In this document: positions 1 through 9,405 of the stretch, piece by piece | Numbering within the stretch: the first letter of the stretch is position 1 | Layout of the letters: every line of letters starts with the position of its first letter | Source of the DNA: Kiloniellaceae bacterium | Lineage (GTDB): Bacteria > Pseudomonadota > Alphaproteobacteria > Kiloniellales > Kiloniellaceae | NCBI GenBank assembly: GCA_009377535.1 | Contig: WHTV01000026.1 | Location: 6,963 to 43,098, forward strand | DNA: 36,136 nt | Direction: 5' to 3' | Made by a program: the position numbers and the translations under genes | The notes under the pieces: model-generated | Told to the model about the DNA's origin: nothing | What the model saw: only the letters and a program-made list of their open reading frames with translations | The model's database searches: none

Positions 1-1985
1 ACCTGATCGCCTCGGTCTGCATCGCCATGATCATCTACCCGGTCTTCGGCCACTGGGCCTGGGGCAATCTGCTGATCGCCGACAATCCCGCCTGGCTGGC
101 CGACATCGGCTTCATCGACTTCGCCGGCTCCACCGTCGTGCACTCGGTCGGCGGCTGGATCGGCCTGGCCGCGGTGGTCGTCACCGGCGCGCGCATCGGC
201 CGCTTCGACGAGAACGGCAACCCCTTGCCGATTCATGGCCACAGCGCCGTGCTGGCGACCATGGGCGCCATCCTGCTCTGGGTCGGCTGGATCGGTTTCA
301 ACGGCGGCTCGACCACCGCCGGCACGCCGGCCTTCGCGCACATCATTTCCAATACCATCCTCTCGGCCTGCTTCGGCGGCGCCGTGGCCATGGCGATCGG
401 GCGCTGGCACGAAGGCCTGCACCGCCCAGTCTGGCCGATCAATGGCGTGCTCGGCGGCCTGGTCGGCATCACCGCCGGCTGCGACGTGCTGGACACCTAC
501 GGCGCCATCATGGTCGGGCTGAGCAGCGGCGTGGTGGTGTTCTACGCGACCCAGTTCCTGGAGCGCGTCCTGAAGCTCGACGATGCGGTCGGCGCGATCG
601 CCGTGCACGGCGTCTGCGGCGCCTGGGGGACCATCGTGCTGGCCGTGTTCATGCCCGTCGAGCAGCTCGGTGAGTTGAGCCGGCTGGAGCAGATCGGCGT
701 GCAGCTCCTGGGCGTGAGCATCGCCTTCGCCTGGGCCTTCGGCACCGGCTACGTGATGTTCAAGACGATCGACCTTACCATCGGCCTGCGCGTCTCGGCG
801 GCGCACGAGCTTGAAGGCCTCAATTCCGCCGAGCACGGCACCACGCTCGGCACCGGCCTGCTGCAGCAGGCCCTGAACGACCTCGCCAGCGGCAAGGCCG
901 ACCTCGGCCGCCGCCTGGATGAAAGCACCGGGGACGAGTCCGCCGAGCTGGCCTTCTCCTTCAATCAGCTGATGGCCAAGCTGGAAGAGATGATCGACGG
1001 CATCGCCGGCGGGGCCGAGCGCCTGGTTACCGCTTCGGCGGAACTGAGCAGCACTTCGACCCAGCTGAGCGAAAGCTCGCAAGGCATGCTGGCCCGCGCC
1101 AAGGACGTGTCGCTGACCACCGAGCAGGTCTCCGGCAACGTGCAGAGCATGGCCATGGCGGTCAGCGGCGTGAACAATCACGTCGGCAACATCGCCAGCG
1201 ACGCCAACGAGGTTTCGGACCACGTCACGGCGGTCTCCGCCGAGATGCGCAACATGACCAGCGCCATGGCCGGCATCGCCGCCAATGCGCGCGAGGCGAA
1301 GCGCATCGCCGATACCGCAGTCGGCCGCGTGACGGCGGCCACCGGCACCATCAACACCCTGGGCGAAGCCAGCGACCGCATCGGCGCCGTGCTGGAGGCA
1401 ATCCGCAAGATCGCGGCGCAGACCCGCATGCTGTCCCTCAACGCCACCATCGAAGCGGAGCGGGCGGGGATCGCCGGCAAGGGCTTCGCCGTGGTTGCCG
1501 AGGAGGTCAAGCGCCTGGCCGACGATACCGCCAGCGCCACCGAACAGATCGAATGCCGCATCGAGGAGATCCGCGGCGGCACCGGCCGCGCGGTCGACGC
1601 CATCTCCGCCATCAGCGACGTCATCGACGAGGTGAACCAGGCGGTCGGCGACATCTCCGGCTCGGCCGACGTCCAGATCGAGGTGACCAGTACCATGGCC
1701 ACCCGCATGACCGACGCCGAGGCCCGCTCCGGCGACATGGCCGAGCGCATCCGGGAAGTGGCCGAGAGCGCCCGCTCGGTCTCCTCCGACGCCCAGCATG
1801 CCGCCGAGGGCACCCGCTCGGTCACCAGGGATATCGCCGAGGTGAAGCAGGCCGCCTCCCATGCCAGTTCGGGGGCCATGACGGTGAGCATCGCCAGCGC
1901 CGACGTCTCCGCCATCGCCGACCAGCTGCGCCAGGCGGTGGGCCAGCTCGGCGGCGCCGGGAAACTGGCCAAGCCGGCCGTCTGA
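1..1985 (+). CDS. Ammonium transporter-chemoreceptor fusion (Amt-HAMP-MCP), 5' partial
   Basis: The reading frame is open from the window edge, so the ATG at 27 is internal and the first Amt helices are missing. Numbering from that Met, residues 1-270 are Amt/Mep/Rh transporter: the DFAG...VVH signature with pore His39, GFNGGS with the gate-type Phe91, [10 protein letters not shown] with the second pore His194, and the typical Amt tail ([12 protein letters not shown]...EHG). Residues about 283-320 ([16 protein letters not shown]...FN) look like the second half of a HAMP domain. Residues about 320-640 are a long Ala/Ser-rich helical hairpin with the chemoreceptor tip ([24 protein letters not shown], 471-498). 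There is no C-terminal NWETF-type tether. It probably senses ammonium, directly or through transport, and signals to CheA/CheW. The domain calls are firm. The signalling role is inferred. Confidence 0.93.
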   Translation, partial: LIASVCIAMIIYPVFGHWAWGNLLIADNPAWLADIGFIDFAGSTVVHSVGGWIGLAAVVVTGARIGRFDENGNPLPIHGHSAVLATMGAILLWVGWIGFNGGSTTAGTPAFAHIISNTILSACFGGAVAMAIGRWHEGLHRPVWPINGVLGGLVGITAGCDVLDTYGAIMVGLSSGVVVFYATQFLERVLKLDDAVGAIAVHGVCGAWGTIVLAVFMPVEQLGELSRLEQIGVQLLGVSIAFAWAFGTGYVMFKTIDLTIGLRVSAAHELEGLNSAEHGTTLGTGLLQQALNDLASGKADLGRRLDESTGDESAELAFSFNQLMAKLEEMIDGIAGGAERLVTASAELSSTSTQLSESSQGMLARAKDVSLTTEQVSGNVQSMAMAVSGVNNHVGNIASDANEVSDHVTAVSAEMRNMTSAMAGIAANAREAKRIADTAVGRVTAATGTINTLGEASDRIGAVLEAIRKIAAQTRMLSLNATIEAERAGIAGKGFAVVAEEVKRLADDTASATEQIECRIEEIRGGTGRAVDAISAISDVIDEVNQAVGDISGSADVQIEVTSTMATRMTDAEARSGDMAERIREVAESARSVSSDAQHAAEGTRSVTRDIAEVKQAASHASSGAMTVSIASADVSAIADQLRQAVGQLGGAGKLAKPAV

Positions 1986-3416
<1,431 letters not shown>

Positions 3417-3463
3417 GGGCTGAAAGCGGAGGGCCGCACCGTCCGCGCTACCGCTCTCCCGCC

Positions 3464-3545
3464 ATGCTCGGGCACCGACCCGAGCATCCAGGGCGACCGC
3501 CTCGTTGGCGGCCCTGGGCCCTCGGCTCGGAGGCCGAGGGTGACA
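3464..3545. repeat. Two-hairpin palindromic repeat, family A, copy 1
   Basis: First hairpin: ATGCTCGGG (3464-3472), 6-nt loop, CCCGAGCAT (3479-3487). Second hairpin: CCCTCGGC (3519-3526), 6-nt loop, GCCGAGGG (3533-3540), followed by TGACA. The same arrangement recurs at 32892-32975, with the first stem identical and the second stem altered but still paired. It lies downstream of eno. It resembles REP/BIME-type intergenic repeats and may also act as a terminator or mRNA 3'-end protector. Confidence 0.8.
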
Positions 3546-3559
3546 AAAGGGGGGCGGCA

Positions 3560-3619
3560 GGAGTCCAAAAGGCGAACCTAGTGCCTGCCCGAGTCGTTTT
3601 TTGAATCCTTTTGGAATCC
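3560..3619. repeat. Imperfect inverted repeat in the eno-ftsB spacer
   Basis: GGAGTCCAAAAGG (3560-3572) and CCTTTTGGAATCC (3607-3619) are complementary at 12 of 13 positions, with 34 nt between. The right arm sits in a short direct repeat (GAATCCTT twice). No function is recognised. Confidence 0.5.
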
Positions 3620-3638
3620 TTGACTCTTTTAACCTTGA

Positions 3639-3667
3639 CGGAGCGAATCGGGATGTGATTCGCTCCG
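3639..3667 (+). promoter_or_regulatory. Perfect 11-bp hairpin directly before the ftsB start codon
   Basis: CGGAGCGAATC (3639-3649) and GATTCGCTCCG (3657-3667) pair perfectly around a 7-nt loop. The 3' arm ends 3 nt before the ATG at 3671. The loop region contains ATG directly followed by TGA (3653-3658), a start-stop pair. In mRNA this would cover the ribosome-binding region. As DNA it could be an operator. Confidence 0.6.
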
Positions 3668-3670
3668 CCC

Positions 3671-4012
3671 ATGGGATTGCTCCGCGAAATCAGGACCCGG
3701 GCCCGTCAGGCCACGCCGCAGGTGCTGGCCGCCTGCATGGTGGCCTACTTCGCCTATCATGCCCTGCACGGCGACCGCGGCTTCTACGCCTGGATCATGC
3801 TGAACCAGGAGAAGGGGCAGATGCTGGCCACCGCGGAGACGGTCGCCGCCGATCGTCTGCGCCTGGAGCGCCGCGTGGCATTGCTGCGCCGCGACCACCT
3901 GGATCCCGACCTCCTGGAGGAACAAGCGCAAGCGATCTTGAATTACGGGGCGGCGAACGACCATATCATCTTCCTGGGACCCGACTTGGGGCGGACCGGC
4001 AGCGCCCGTTGA
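3671..4012 (+). CDS. ftsB: FtsB/DivIC-family septum formation protein
   Basis: Small bitopic division protein of 113 residues, the usual length. A short basic cytoplasmic N-terminus is followed by one membrane segment (about 17-33, PQVLAACMVAYFAYHAL), then a coiled-coil stretch (about 48-78, NQEKGQMLATAETVAADRLRLERRV) and a short C-terminal region with the family-like DPDLLEEQAQAIL. FtsB-type proteins join FtsQ and FtsL at the septum. The position directly after eno supports the assignment, since this linkage is common in proteobacteria. There is no clear Shine-Dalgarno. Instead a strong hairpin (3639-3667) precedes the ATG, so initiation may be regulated. Confidence 0.85.
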   Translation: MGLLREIRTRARQATPQVLAACMVAYFAYHALHGDRGFYAWIMLNQEKGQMLATAETVAADRLRLERRVALLRRDHLDPDLLEEQAQAILNYGAANDHIIFLGPDLGRTGSAR

Positions 4013-4098
4013 ACGGAAGGCGCGTCGGCGCGCAGTTTGTTTAACTCATTTCAAGTTAATTCACAAATTTGTCATTGATCTCAACAGATTAACCATGA

Positions 4099-4127
4099 TT
4101 GTCAGGCCCTTGCCTTTACGCTAGACT
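4099..4127 (+). promoter_or_regulatory. Candidate sigma-70 promoter for the pdh operon
   Basis: TTGTCA (4099-4104), exactly 17 nt, then TAGACT (4122-4127), in an AT-rich stretch (about 4035-4100) that stands out in this GC-rich region. Transcription would begin near 4134, leaving a leader of about 55 nt before pdhA. The TTG at 4099 that could extend pdhA is part of this -35 box, which argues for the ATG at 4189. Confidence 0.65.
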
Positions 4128-4188
4128 GCGCGCAAAGAGGCGGTCCGCAACCGCCTCGTTTCCTTTGCGCGAAGGCAGGGAGTCCCCT

Positions 4189-5223
4189 ATGGCAAACACC
4201 AAAGCGTCGGGCACGAAGTCCGGCGGCAAACGCAAGGCCGCCGCAGCGCCGATCAAGGCCAGCGTCGAGGACCTTCAGACATACTACCGCGACATGCTGC
4301 TGATCCGGCGCTTCGAGGAGAAGGCCGGCCAGATGTACGGCATGGGGCTGATCGGTGGCTTCTGCCATCTCTATATTGGCCAGGAGGCCGTGGTGGTCGG
4401 CGTGCAGGCGGCCATGGGTCCAAAGGACACCGTGCTGACGTCCTACCGCGACCACGCCCACATGCTGGCCTGCGGCATGGACCCCAAGGGCGTCATGGCC
4501 GAACTGACCGGGCGCGAAGGGGGCTACTCCAAGGGCAAGGGGGGCTCCATGCACATGTTCAGCCACGAGAAGCGCTTCTACGGCGGCCATGGAATCGTCG
4601 GTGCCCAGGTGCCGATCGGCACCGGCCTGGCCTTTGCGCACCGCTACCTCGACGAGGACGCCGTCTCCGTCACCTACCTCGGCGACGGCGCGTTGAACCA
4701 GGGCCAGGTCTACGAGTCCTTCAACATGGCCGCCCTGTGGTCGCTGCCCGCGGTCTACGTCATCGAGAACAACAAGTACGGCATGGGAACCTCGATCGAG
4801 CGGTCCTCGGCCAAGTCCACCGAGCTCTATCACCGCGGCCAGGCCTATGGCATCCCCGGTGTCCAGGTCGACGGCATGGACGTGCTGGCGGTGCGCGAAG
4901 CGGCGGACAAGGCGCTCGGCCACGCCCGCTCCGGCAAGGGGCCCTACATCGTGGAAATGCTGACCTACCGCTACCGCGGCCACTCCATGTCCGACCCGGC
5001 CAAGTACCGCTCCAAGGAGGAGGTGCAGAAGGTGCGCCAGGAGCGCGATCCCATCGAGCGACTGCGCGGCATCATGACCGAGCGCAAGGTGATGGACGAG
5101 GCCAAGCTCAAGGAAATCGACAAGGAAGTGAAGGGCATCGTCTCGGAGGCTGCCGATTTCGCGCAGGCCAGCCCGGAGCCCGACGTTTCCGAACTCTACA
5201 CCGACGTCTACGTCGGCGCCTGA
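4189..5223 (+). CDS. pdhA: Pyruvate dehydrogenase E1 component, alpha subunit
   Basis: Thiamine-diphosphate-dependent E1 alpha subunit, decarboxylating pyruvate and reductively acetylating the lipoyl group, together with PdhB. The 344 residues fit the alpha2beta2-type E1. A Lys/Ala-rich N-terminal tail (1-20) is followed by the E1 fold. The ThDP-binding motif runs from GDG (165-167) to ENN (193-195). The conserved loop RYRGHSMSDPAKYR is at 261-274. The ATG at 4189 has AGGGAG upstream. An in-frame TTG at 4099 lies in the promoter and was not used. It is the first gene of the PDH cluster, with pdhB 76 nt downstream. Confidence 0.97.
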   Translation: MANTKASGTKSGGKRKAAAAPIKASVEDLQTYYRDMLLIRRFEEKAGQMYGMGLIGGFCHLYIGQEAVVVGVQAAMGPKDTVLTSYRDHAHMLACGMDPKGVMAELTGREGGYSKGKGGSMHMFSHEKRFYGGHGIVGAQVPIGTGLAFAHRYLDEDAVSVTYLGDGALNQGQVYESFNMAALWSLPAVYVIENNKYGMGTSIERSSAKSTELYHRGQAYGIPGVQVDGMDVLAVREAADKALGHARSGKGPYIVEMLTYRYRGHSMSDPAKYRSKEEVQKVRQERDPIERLRGIMTERKVMDEAKLKEIDKEVKGIVSEAADFAQASPEPDVSELYTDVYVGA

Positions 5224-5299
5224 ACAAGAACGGCGCTGGCGCCTGAAGCCGACGATGCAACGTCGCGACGGCCGCCCGCGTTGAACGCCCGGAGGGGAC

Positions 5300-6694
5300 A
5301 TGCCTATCGACATCCTGATGCCGGCACTCTCGCCGACCATGACCGAGGGAAAGCTGGCCAAGTGGCTCAAGAAGGAAGGGGACGAAGTCTCGGCCGGCGA
5401 CGTGCTAGCGGAGATCGAGACCGACAAGGCGACCATGGAGGTCGAAGCCGTTGACGAGGGCGTGCTCGGCAGGATCATGGTGCCCGAGGGCAGCGACGGG
5501 GTGCCGGTGAACCAGGTGATCGCCGTGCTGCTGGAGGACGGTGAGGACGCCTCGGCGATCTCGGATGCGCCCAAGGAAGCCGCAGCCAGGCAGCCGGAAC
5601 AGCAAGCCGGGCCGGCACCGGAGTCCGCGAAGGAGCCCGCCAAAGAGTCCGTCCTGGCCGCCCCGCCGAAGGAGCCTGCGCCGGAAGCGGAGCCGGAATG
5701 GACCGGGGCGACGGTCAAGCAGACCGTCCGCGAGGCGCTGCGCGACGCCATGGCCGAGGAGATGCGCAACGACGCGCGCGTCTTCCTGATGGGCGAGGAA
5801 GTCGCCGAGTATCAGGGCGCCTACAAGGTCAGCCAGGGCCTGCTCGACGAGTTCGGCGCGCGCCGGGTGGTCGATACGCCGATCACCGAGCACGGCTTCG
5901 CCGGCCTCGGGGTCGGTGCCTCGATGTACGGCCTGCGGCCCATCGTCGAGTTCATGACCTTCAACTTCGCCATGCAGGCGGTGGATCAGATCATCAACTC
6001 CGCCGCCAAGACCCACTACATGTCCGGCGGCCAGGTTTCCTCGCCGATCGTGTTCCGCGGACCGAACGGCGCTGCCGCGCGGGTCGCCGCCCAGCACTCC
6101 CAGTGCTACGCCTCCTGGTACGCTCACGTGCCGGGCCTCAAGGTGGTGGCGCCCTATACGGCGGCGGACGCCAAGGGCCTCCTGAAGTCCGCCATTCGCG
6201 ACGACAACCCGGTGATCTTCCTGGAGAACGAGATTCTCTACGGCCAGAGCTTCGAGGTGCCGGACAGCAAGGACTGGACGGTGCCGCTCGGCAAGGCGCG
6301 GATCGCGCGGCCGGGCAAGGACGTCACCATCGTCGCCTTCTCCATCATGGTCGGCAAGGCGATGGAGGCGGCTGAAAAGCTGGCGGAGGAGGGCATCGAC
6401 GCCGAGGTCATCGACCTGCGGACCCTGCGGCCGCTCGACAGCGAGACTATCGTCGCCTCGGTGCAGAAGACCAACCGTCTGGTGACCTGCGAGGAAGGCT
6501 GGGGCTATGCCGGCATCGGGTCCGAGGTCGCCGCGGTGGTGATGGAGCAGGCCTTCGACTGGCTCGACGCGCCGGTGAAGCGCATCTGCGGCGTCGACGT
6601 GCCGATGCCTTACGCCGCAAACCTGGAGGCCCTGGCGCTGCCGCAGTCCGACAGCATCGTCGCCGGCGCCAAAGAAGTCTGTTACCGCGGCTGA
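5300..6694 (+). CDS. pdhB: Pyruvate dehydrogenase E1 beta subunit with N-terminal lipoyl domain
   Basis: E1 beta partner of PdhA. At 464 residues it is longer than a bare E1 beta (about 330) because residues 1-78 are a lipoyl domain (ETDKATME, lipoylated Lys43). A Pro/Ala/Glu-rich swinging linker (about 85-135) leads to the E1 beta fold from about 138, with the ThDP-contacting [10 protein letters not shown] (Glu197) and the C-terminal transketolase-type domain. A lipoyl domain on E1 beta is known in alphaproteobacteria. It is nearly the same as the lipoyl domain of PdhC, so one was probably copied from the other. A good GGAGGGG precedes the ATG. Confidence 0.97.
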   Translation: MPIDILMPALSPTMTEGKLAKWLKKEGDEVSAGDVLAEIETDKATMEVEAVDEGVLGRIMVPEGSDGVPVNQVIAVLLEDGEDASAISDAPKEAAARQPEQQAGPAPESAKEPAKESVLAAPPKEPAPEAEPEWTGATVKQTVREALRDAMAEEMRNDARVFLMGEEVAEYQGAYKVSQGLLDEFGARRVVDTPITEHGFAGLGVGASMYGLRPIVEFMTFNFAMQAVDQIINSAAKTHYMSGGQVSSPIVFRGPNGAAARVAAQHSQCYASWYAHVPGLKVVAPYTAADAKGLLKSAIRDDNPVIFLENEILYGQSFEVPDSKDWTVPLGKARIARPGKDVTIVAFSIMVGKAMEAAEKLAEEGIDAEVIDLRTLRPLDSETIVASVQKTNRLVTCEEGWGYAGIGSEVAAVVMEQAFDWLDAPVKRICGVDVPMPYAANLEALALPQSDSIVAGAKEVCYRG

Positions 6695-6716
6695 GCCGGG
6701 CGGGGGAGGAACACAC

Positions 6717-8036
6717 ATGCCGATCAATATTCTGATGCCGGCGCTGTCGCCGACCATGACCGAGGGCACGCTCGCCAAGTGGCTGGTCAAGGAAGGCGAC
6801 GAGATCGCCGCCGGCGATGTCATTGCCGAGATCGAGACCGACAAGGCGACCATGGAAGTGGAAGCCGTCGACGAAGGCACCGTCGGCAAGATCGTGGTGG
6901 CCGAAGGCACCGACGGCGTGCCGGTGAATCAGGTCATCGCCGTGCTGCTGGAGGAGGGCGAAGACGCCTCGGCCATCGCCGCAGCGCCCAAGGAGAAGGA
7001 AGCGCCGAAGGCGCCTCCCAAGTCCGAAGCAGAGACCGCAAAGGGCAACGGCAGCGAGCCGCCGGCAAAAGGGCCCGCGCTGCAGGCCGCGCCGACCCCG
7101 GCACCCGCGGCCCCTTCCGGACCGGACGGCCGGCTCTTCGCCAGTCCACTGGCACGACGCATCGCCAAGGAAAAGGGCGTCGATCTTGCCGCCCTGAAGG
7201 GCAGCGGCCCGCGCGGCCGCATCGTGAAGGCCGACGTCGAGGGCGCGCAGCCCGGCGCCGCCGCACCGGCCGCAAAGGAAGCTGCCCCTGCCGCGGCCGC
7301 CGCTCCGGCCGCCGCCGGTCCTGGCGCCAAGCAATACGCCGACATGCTCGGCATGACCTACCGCCAGGAACCGCTCTCGGGCATGCGCAAGGTCATCGCC
7401 AAGCGGCTCACCGAGTCCAAGCAGCAGGTGCCGCACTTCTACCTGACGGTCGACTGCGCGCTCGACGAGCTGCTGAAGGTCCGCAAGGAGCTGAACGCGC
7501 GCTCGGACGACTACAAGATCTCGGTGAACGACTTCGTCATCCGCGCTGTGGCGCTGGCCCTGAAGAAAGTGCCGGCGGCCAATGCCTCCTACGACGAGTC
7601 CGGCCTGCTGTTCTACGAGCACGCCGACGTATCGGTGGCCGTGGCGACGCCCGCCGGCCTCATCACGCCGATCATTAAGGCGGCGGAGGGCAAGGGCCTC
7701 GCCGCCATCGCCAACGAGATGAAGGACCTGGCGACCCGGGCGCGCGACAACAAGCTGAAGCCGGAGGAATACCAGGGCGGCAGCTTCTCGGTGTCCAACC
7801 TCGGCATGTTCGGCATCAAGGACTTCGCCGCGGTGATCAACCCGCCGCAGGGCTGCATCCTGGCGGTCGGCGCCGGCGAGCAGCGCCCGGTGGTGAAGGA
7901 CGGCGCGCTCTCCATCGCCACGATGATGAGCTGCACCCTCTCGGTCGACCACCGCGTGGTCGATGGTGCAGTCGGGGCGCAGTTCCTCGCGGCCTTCAAG
8001 AAACTGATCGAAGACCCCCTGACCATGCTGCTGTAA
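6717..8036 (+). CDS. pdhC: Dihydrolipoamide acetyltransferase (PDH E2)
   Basis: E2 core of the complex, transferring acetyl from lipoyl to coenzyme A. The 439 residues are organised as one lipoyl domain (1-78, Lys43 in ETDKATME), a Pro/Ala linker, a peripheral-subunit-binding domain (about 140-175, FASPLARRIAKEKGVDL...GRIVKADV), a second Ala-rich linker, and the catalytic domain (about 218-439) with the active-site DHRVVDGA (His412, Asp416). The start has GGGGGAGGA upstream, 22 nt after pdhB. The single lipoyl domain here plus the one on PdhB gives two kinds of lipoyl arm in the complex. Confidence 0.97.
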   Translation: MPINILMPALSPTMTEGTLAKWLVKEGDEIAAGDVIAEIETDKATMEVEAVDEGTVGKIVVAEGTDGVPVNQVIAVLLEEGEDASAIAAAPKEKEAPKAPPKSEAETAKGNGSEPPAKGPALQAAPTPAPAAPSGPDGRLFASPLARRIAKEKGVDLAALKGSGPRGRIVKADVEGAQPGAAAPAAKEAAPAAAAAPAAAGPGAKQYADMLGMTYRQEPLSGMRKVIAKRLTESKQQVPHFYLTVDCALDELLKVRKELNARSDDYKISVNDFVIRAVALALKKVPAANASYDESGLLFYEHADVSVAVATPAGLITPIIKAAEGKGLAAIANEMKDLATRARDNKLKPEEYQGGSFSVSNLGMFGIKDFAAVINPPQGCILAVGAGEQRPVVKDGALSIATMMSCTLSVDHRVVDGAVGAQFLAAFKKLIEDPLTMLL

Positions 8037-8076
8037 GTTGTTCCCGATCTCCAAAGAAACCCAAGGCGGCCCCGCA

Positions 8077-8709
8077 ATGCGAAGCCTGCGTTTCCTGTGC
8101 TTGCTGCTCTTCCTTGCCGCACCCGGGCCGCTTGCCGCCGCGCCGCTCGATGACGTGAAGCAGAGCTTTCGCGACTACAAGACGGCCATCCTGACCTCCA
8201 ACGGCGATGCGGCGGCCGAGGTGGTCACGCGGGCTTCGCGGGAGTATTTCCGCAAGCTCGCCGACCATGCCCTGACCCTCGACCGCGACGGGCTGCACGC
8301 CATCCATCTGTCCGACCGGATCTACACCCTGCTGCTGCGCCAAAGCCTGGAACGCGCCGAGCTCGAGCGCATGAGCGGCAGCGACCTTGTCTCTCTGGCG
8401 GTCGACGAAGGCTGGATCGGCAAGAATGGCGCAGGCCGGCTGGAACTGGGCAACTACCAGGTCGAAGGCGATGCGGCGACCGGGACCATCCTGCGCCCCG
8501 ATGGCGGCGAGACGCCTTTCCAGATCGCTTTCGCCAGGGAGAACGGTCGCTGGCTGCTCGATCTCGCTGCGCTGATGAACCTGACGCGCACCGCCTTTGA
8601 GTACTCGGTGCAGCAGTCGGGCCTCAGCGAAGATGAATACGTCCTCCTGATCCTGGAGCAGGGCACCGGCCGCAAGCCCGGTCCCGCGATCTGGAACCCG
8701 CCGTCATGA
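8077..8709 (+). CDS. Exported protein of unknown function, first of a tandem paralogous pair
   Basis: I do not recognise this 210-residue protein. It begins with a clear signal peptide (MRSLRFLCLLLFLAAPGPLAAA, probable cleavage near residue 22), so it is likely periplasmic. The body opens with DDVKQSFRDYKTAILTSNGDAA and ends with the sequence AIWNPPS. The next gene encodes a protein with the same plan: signal peptide, ERSFAAYKQALIAGDGAKA and a terminal NIWNPPE, which points to a tandem duplication. An in-frame TTG at 8038 lacks a signal-peptide logic, so the ATG at 8077 was chosen. It starts 40 nt after pdhC, and its stop overlaps the next start (ATGA). The opening resembles small NTF2-like or nuclear-transport-like folds only in a general way, and I claim no function. 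Confidence 0.8.
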   Translation: MRSLRFLCLLLFLAAPGPLAAAPLDDVKQSFRDYKTAILTSNGDAAAEVVTRASREYFRKLADHALTLDRDGLHAIHLSDRIYTLLLRQSLERAELERMSGSDLVSLAVDEGWIGKNGAGRLELGNYQVEGDAATGTILRPDGGETPFQIAFARENGRWLLDLAALMNLTRTAFEYSVQQSGLSEDEYVLLILEQGTGRKPGPAIWNPPS

Positions 8710-9350
8710 GGTTGCTCCTGCTCGTTGCTGCTCTGGCGATAGGCCTGCTGCCCGCTGCGGCGCTGGCCGATCCTGCCGAGGTCGAGCGGAGCTTTGCGGC
8801 CTACAAGCAGGCGCTCATCGCGGGCGACGGCGCGAAGGCCTCCGCGCTCACGGCCTCCGACACCCATGATTTTCTGGACCAGACCCTCAACCGCGCGCTG
8901 ACGATGGAGGAGGCGAAGCTGCGCGCCTTGCCGCTGCTCGACCAGATCTCGGTGCTGATGCTGCGCCACAACATGAAGCCCGAGCAGCTGCGCGAGATGA
9001 GGGACGGCGACCCCGTTGCCTATGCGGTGGAGCAGCGCGCCTTCGACATGAACGAGGTGCAGAAGCTGGAGGCGGCGGAGTTCACCGTGACCGGCAGCCA
9101 GGCCCAGGCACCGCTGTCGAACCTCAAAGGCTCGCCGGTTCCCGTGAACGTGCATTTCAAGGAGGAGGCGGGGACCTGGCGCTTCGACCTCCTGTCCTCC
9201 ATCGCGCCCTTCCGCTCGGTCTTCGACGCCCAGGCGGGCATGCTGAACGCGCTGCAGACGCAGGACGGCAAGAGCGGCGTGGTGCCGCTGATCATCCATC
9301 TCATCTCCGGCCGCGCGCCGGACCCGAACATCTGGAACCCGCCGGAATGA
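8706..9350 (+). CDS. Exported protein of unknown function, second of the tandem pair
   Basis: The 214-residue protein has a signal peptide (MRLLLLVAALAIGLLPAAALA, cleavage near residue 21) and is the paralog of its upstream neighbour. The two share the Phe-x-x-Tyr-Lys-x-Ala-(I/L) opening, a middle part built around a short helix with a leucine-rich DQISVLMLRH / DRIYTLLLRQ stretch, a Gly-Trp/Thr-Trp near the end (NGRWLLDL versus AGTWRFDL) and the terminal IWNPP. The start overlaps the previous stop by 4 nt, indicating translational coupling. It is the last gene before a 127-bp palindromic element and lpdA. The function is unknown. Position inside the PDH cluster suggests co-transcription rather than a shared reaction, because PDH is cytoplasmic. 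Confidence 0.83.
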   Translation: MRLLLLVAALAIGLLPAAALADPAEVERSFAAYKQALIAGDGAKASALTASDTHDFLDQTLNRALTMEEAKLRALPLLDQISVLMLRHNMKPEQLREMRDGDPVAYAVEQRAFDMNEVQKLEAAEFTVTGSQAQAPLSNLKGSPVPVNVHFKEEAGTWRFDLLSSIAPFRSVFDAQAGMLNALQTQDGKSGVVPLIIHLISGRAPDPNIWNPPE

Positions 9351-9405
9351 CGCAGGGGCATTCACACCTCTCCTGTAGCAGAGGCTCGCCTTTCCCAGTC
9401 CCAAG

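Noticed and set aside
406..422. TGGCAC followed by CTGC resembling a sigma-54 promoter
   Set aside because: It is inside the Amt coding frame, the second element is one base off, and nothing starts downstream.
4099..4188. In-frame TTG extension of pdhA
   Set aside because: It lies in the -35 box of the candidate promoter and before the predicted transcription start. ATG 4189 has a ribosome site and starts a normal PDH E1 alpha.
4102..5769. Long open frame on the minus strand over pdhA/pdhB
   Set aside because: It is complementary to two well-supported genes and shows low-complexity His/Val/Gly composition typical of antisense frames in GC-rich DNA.
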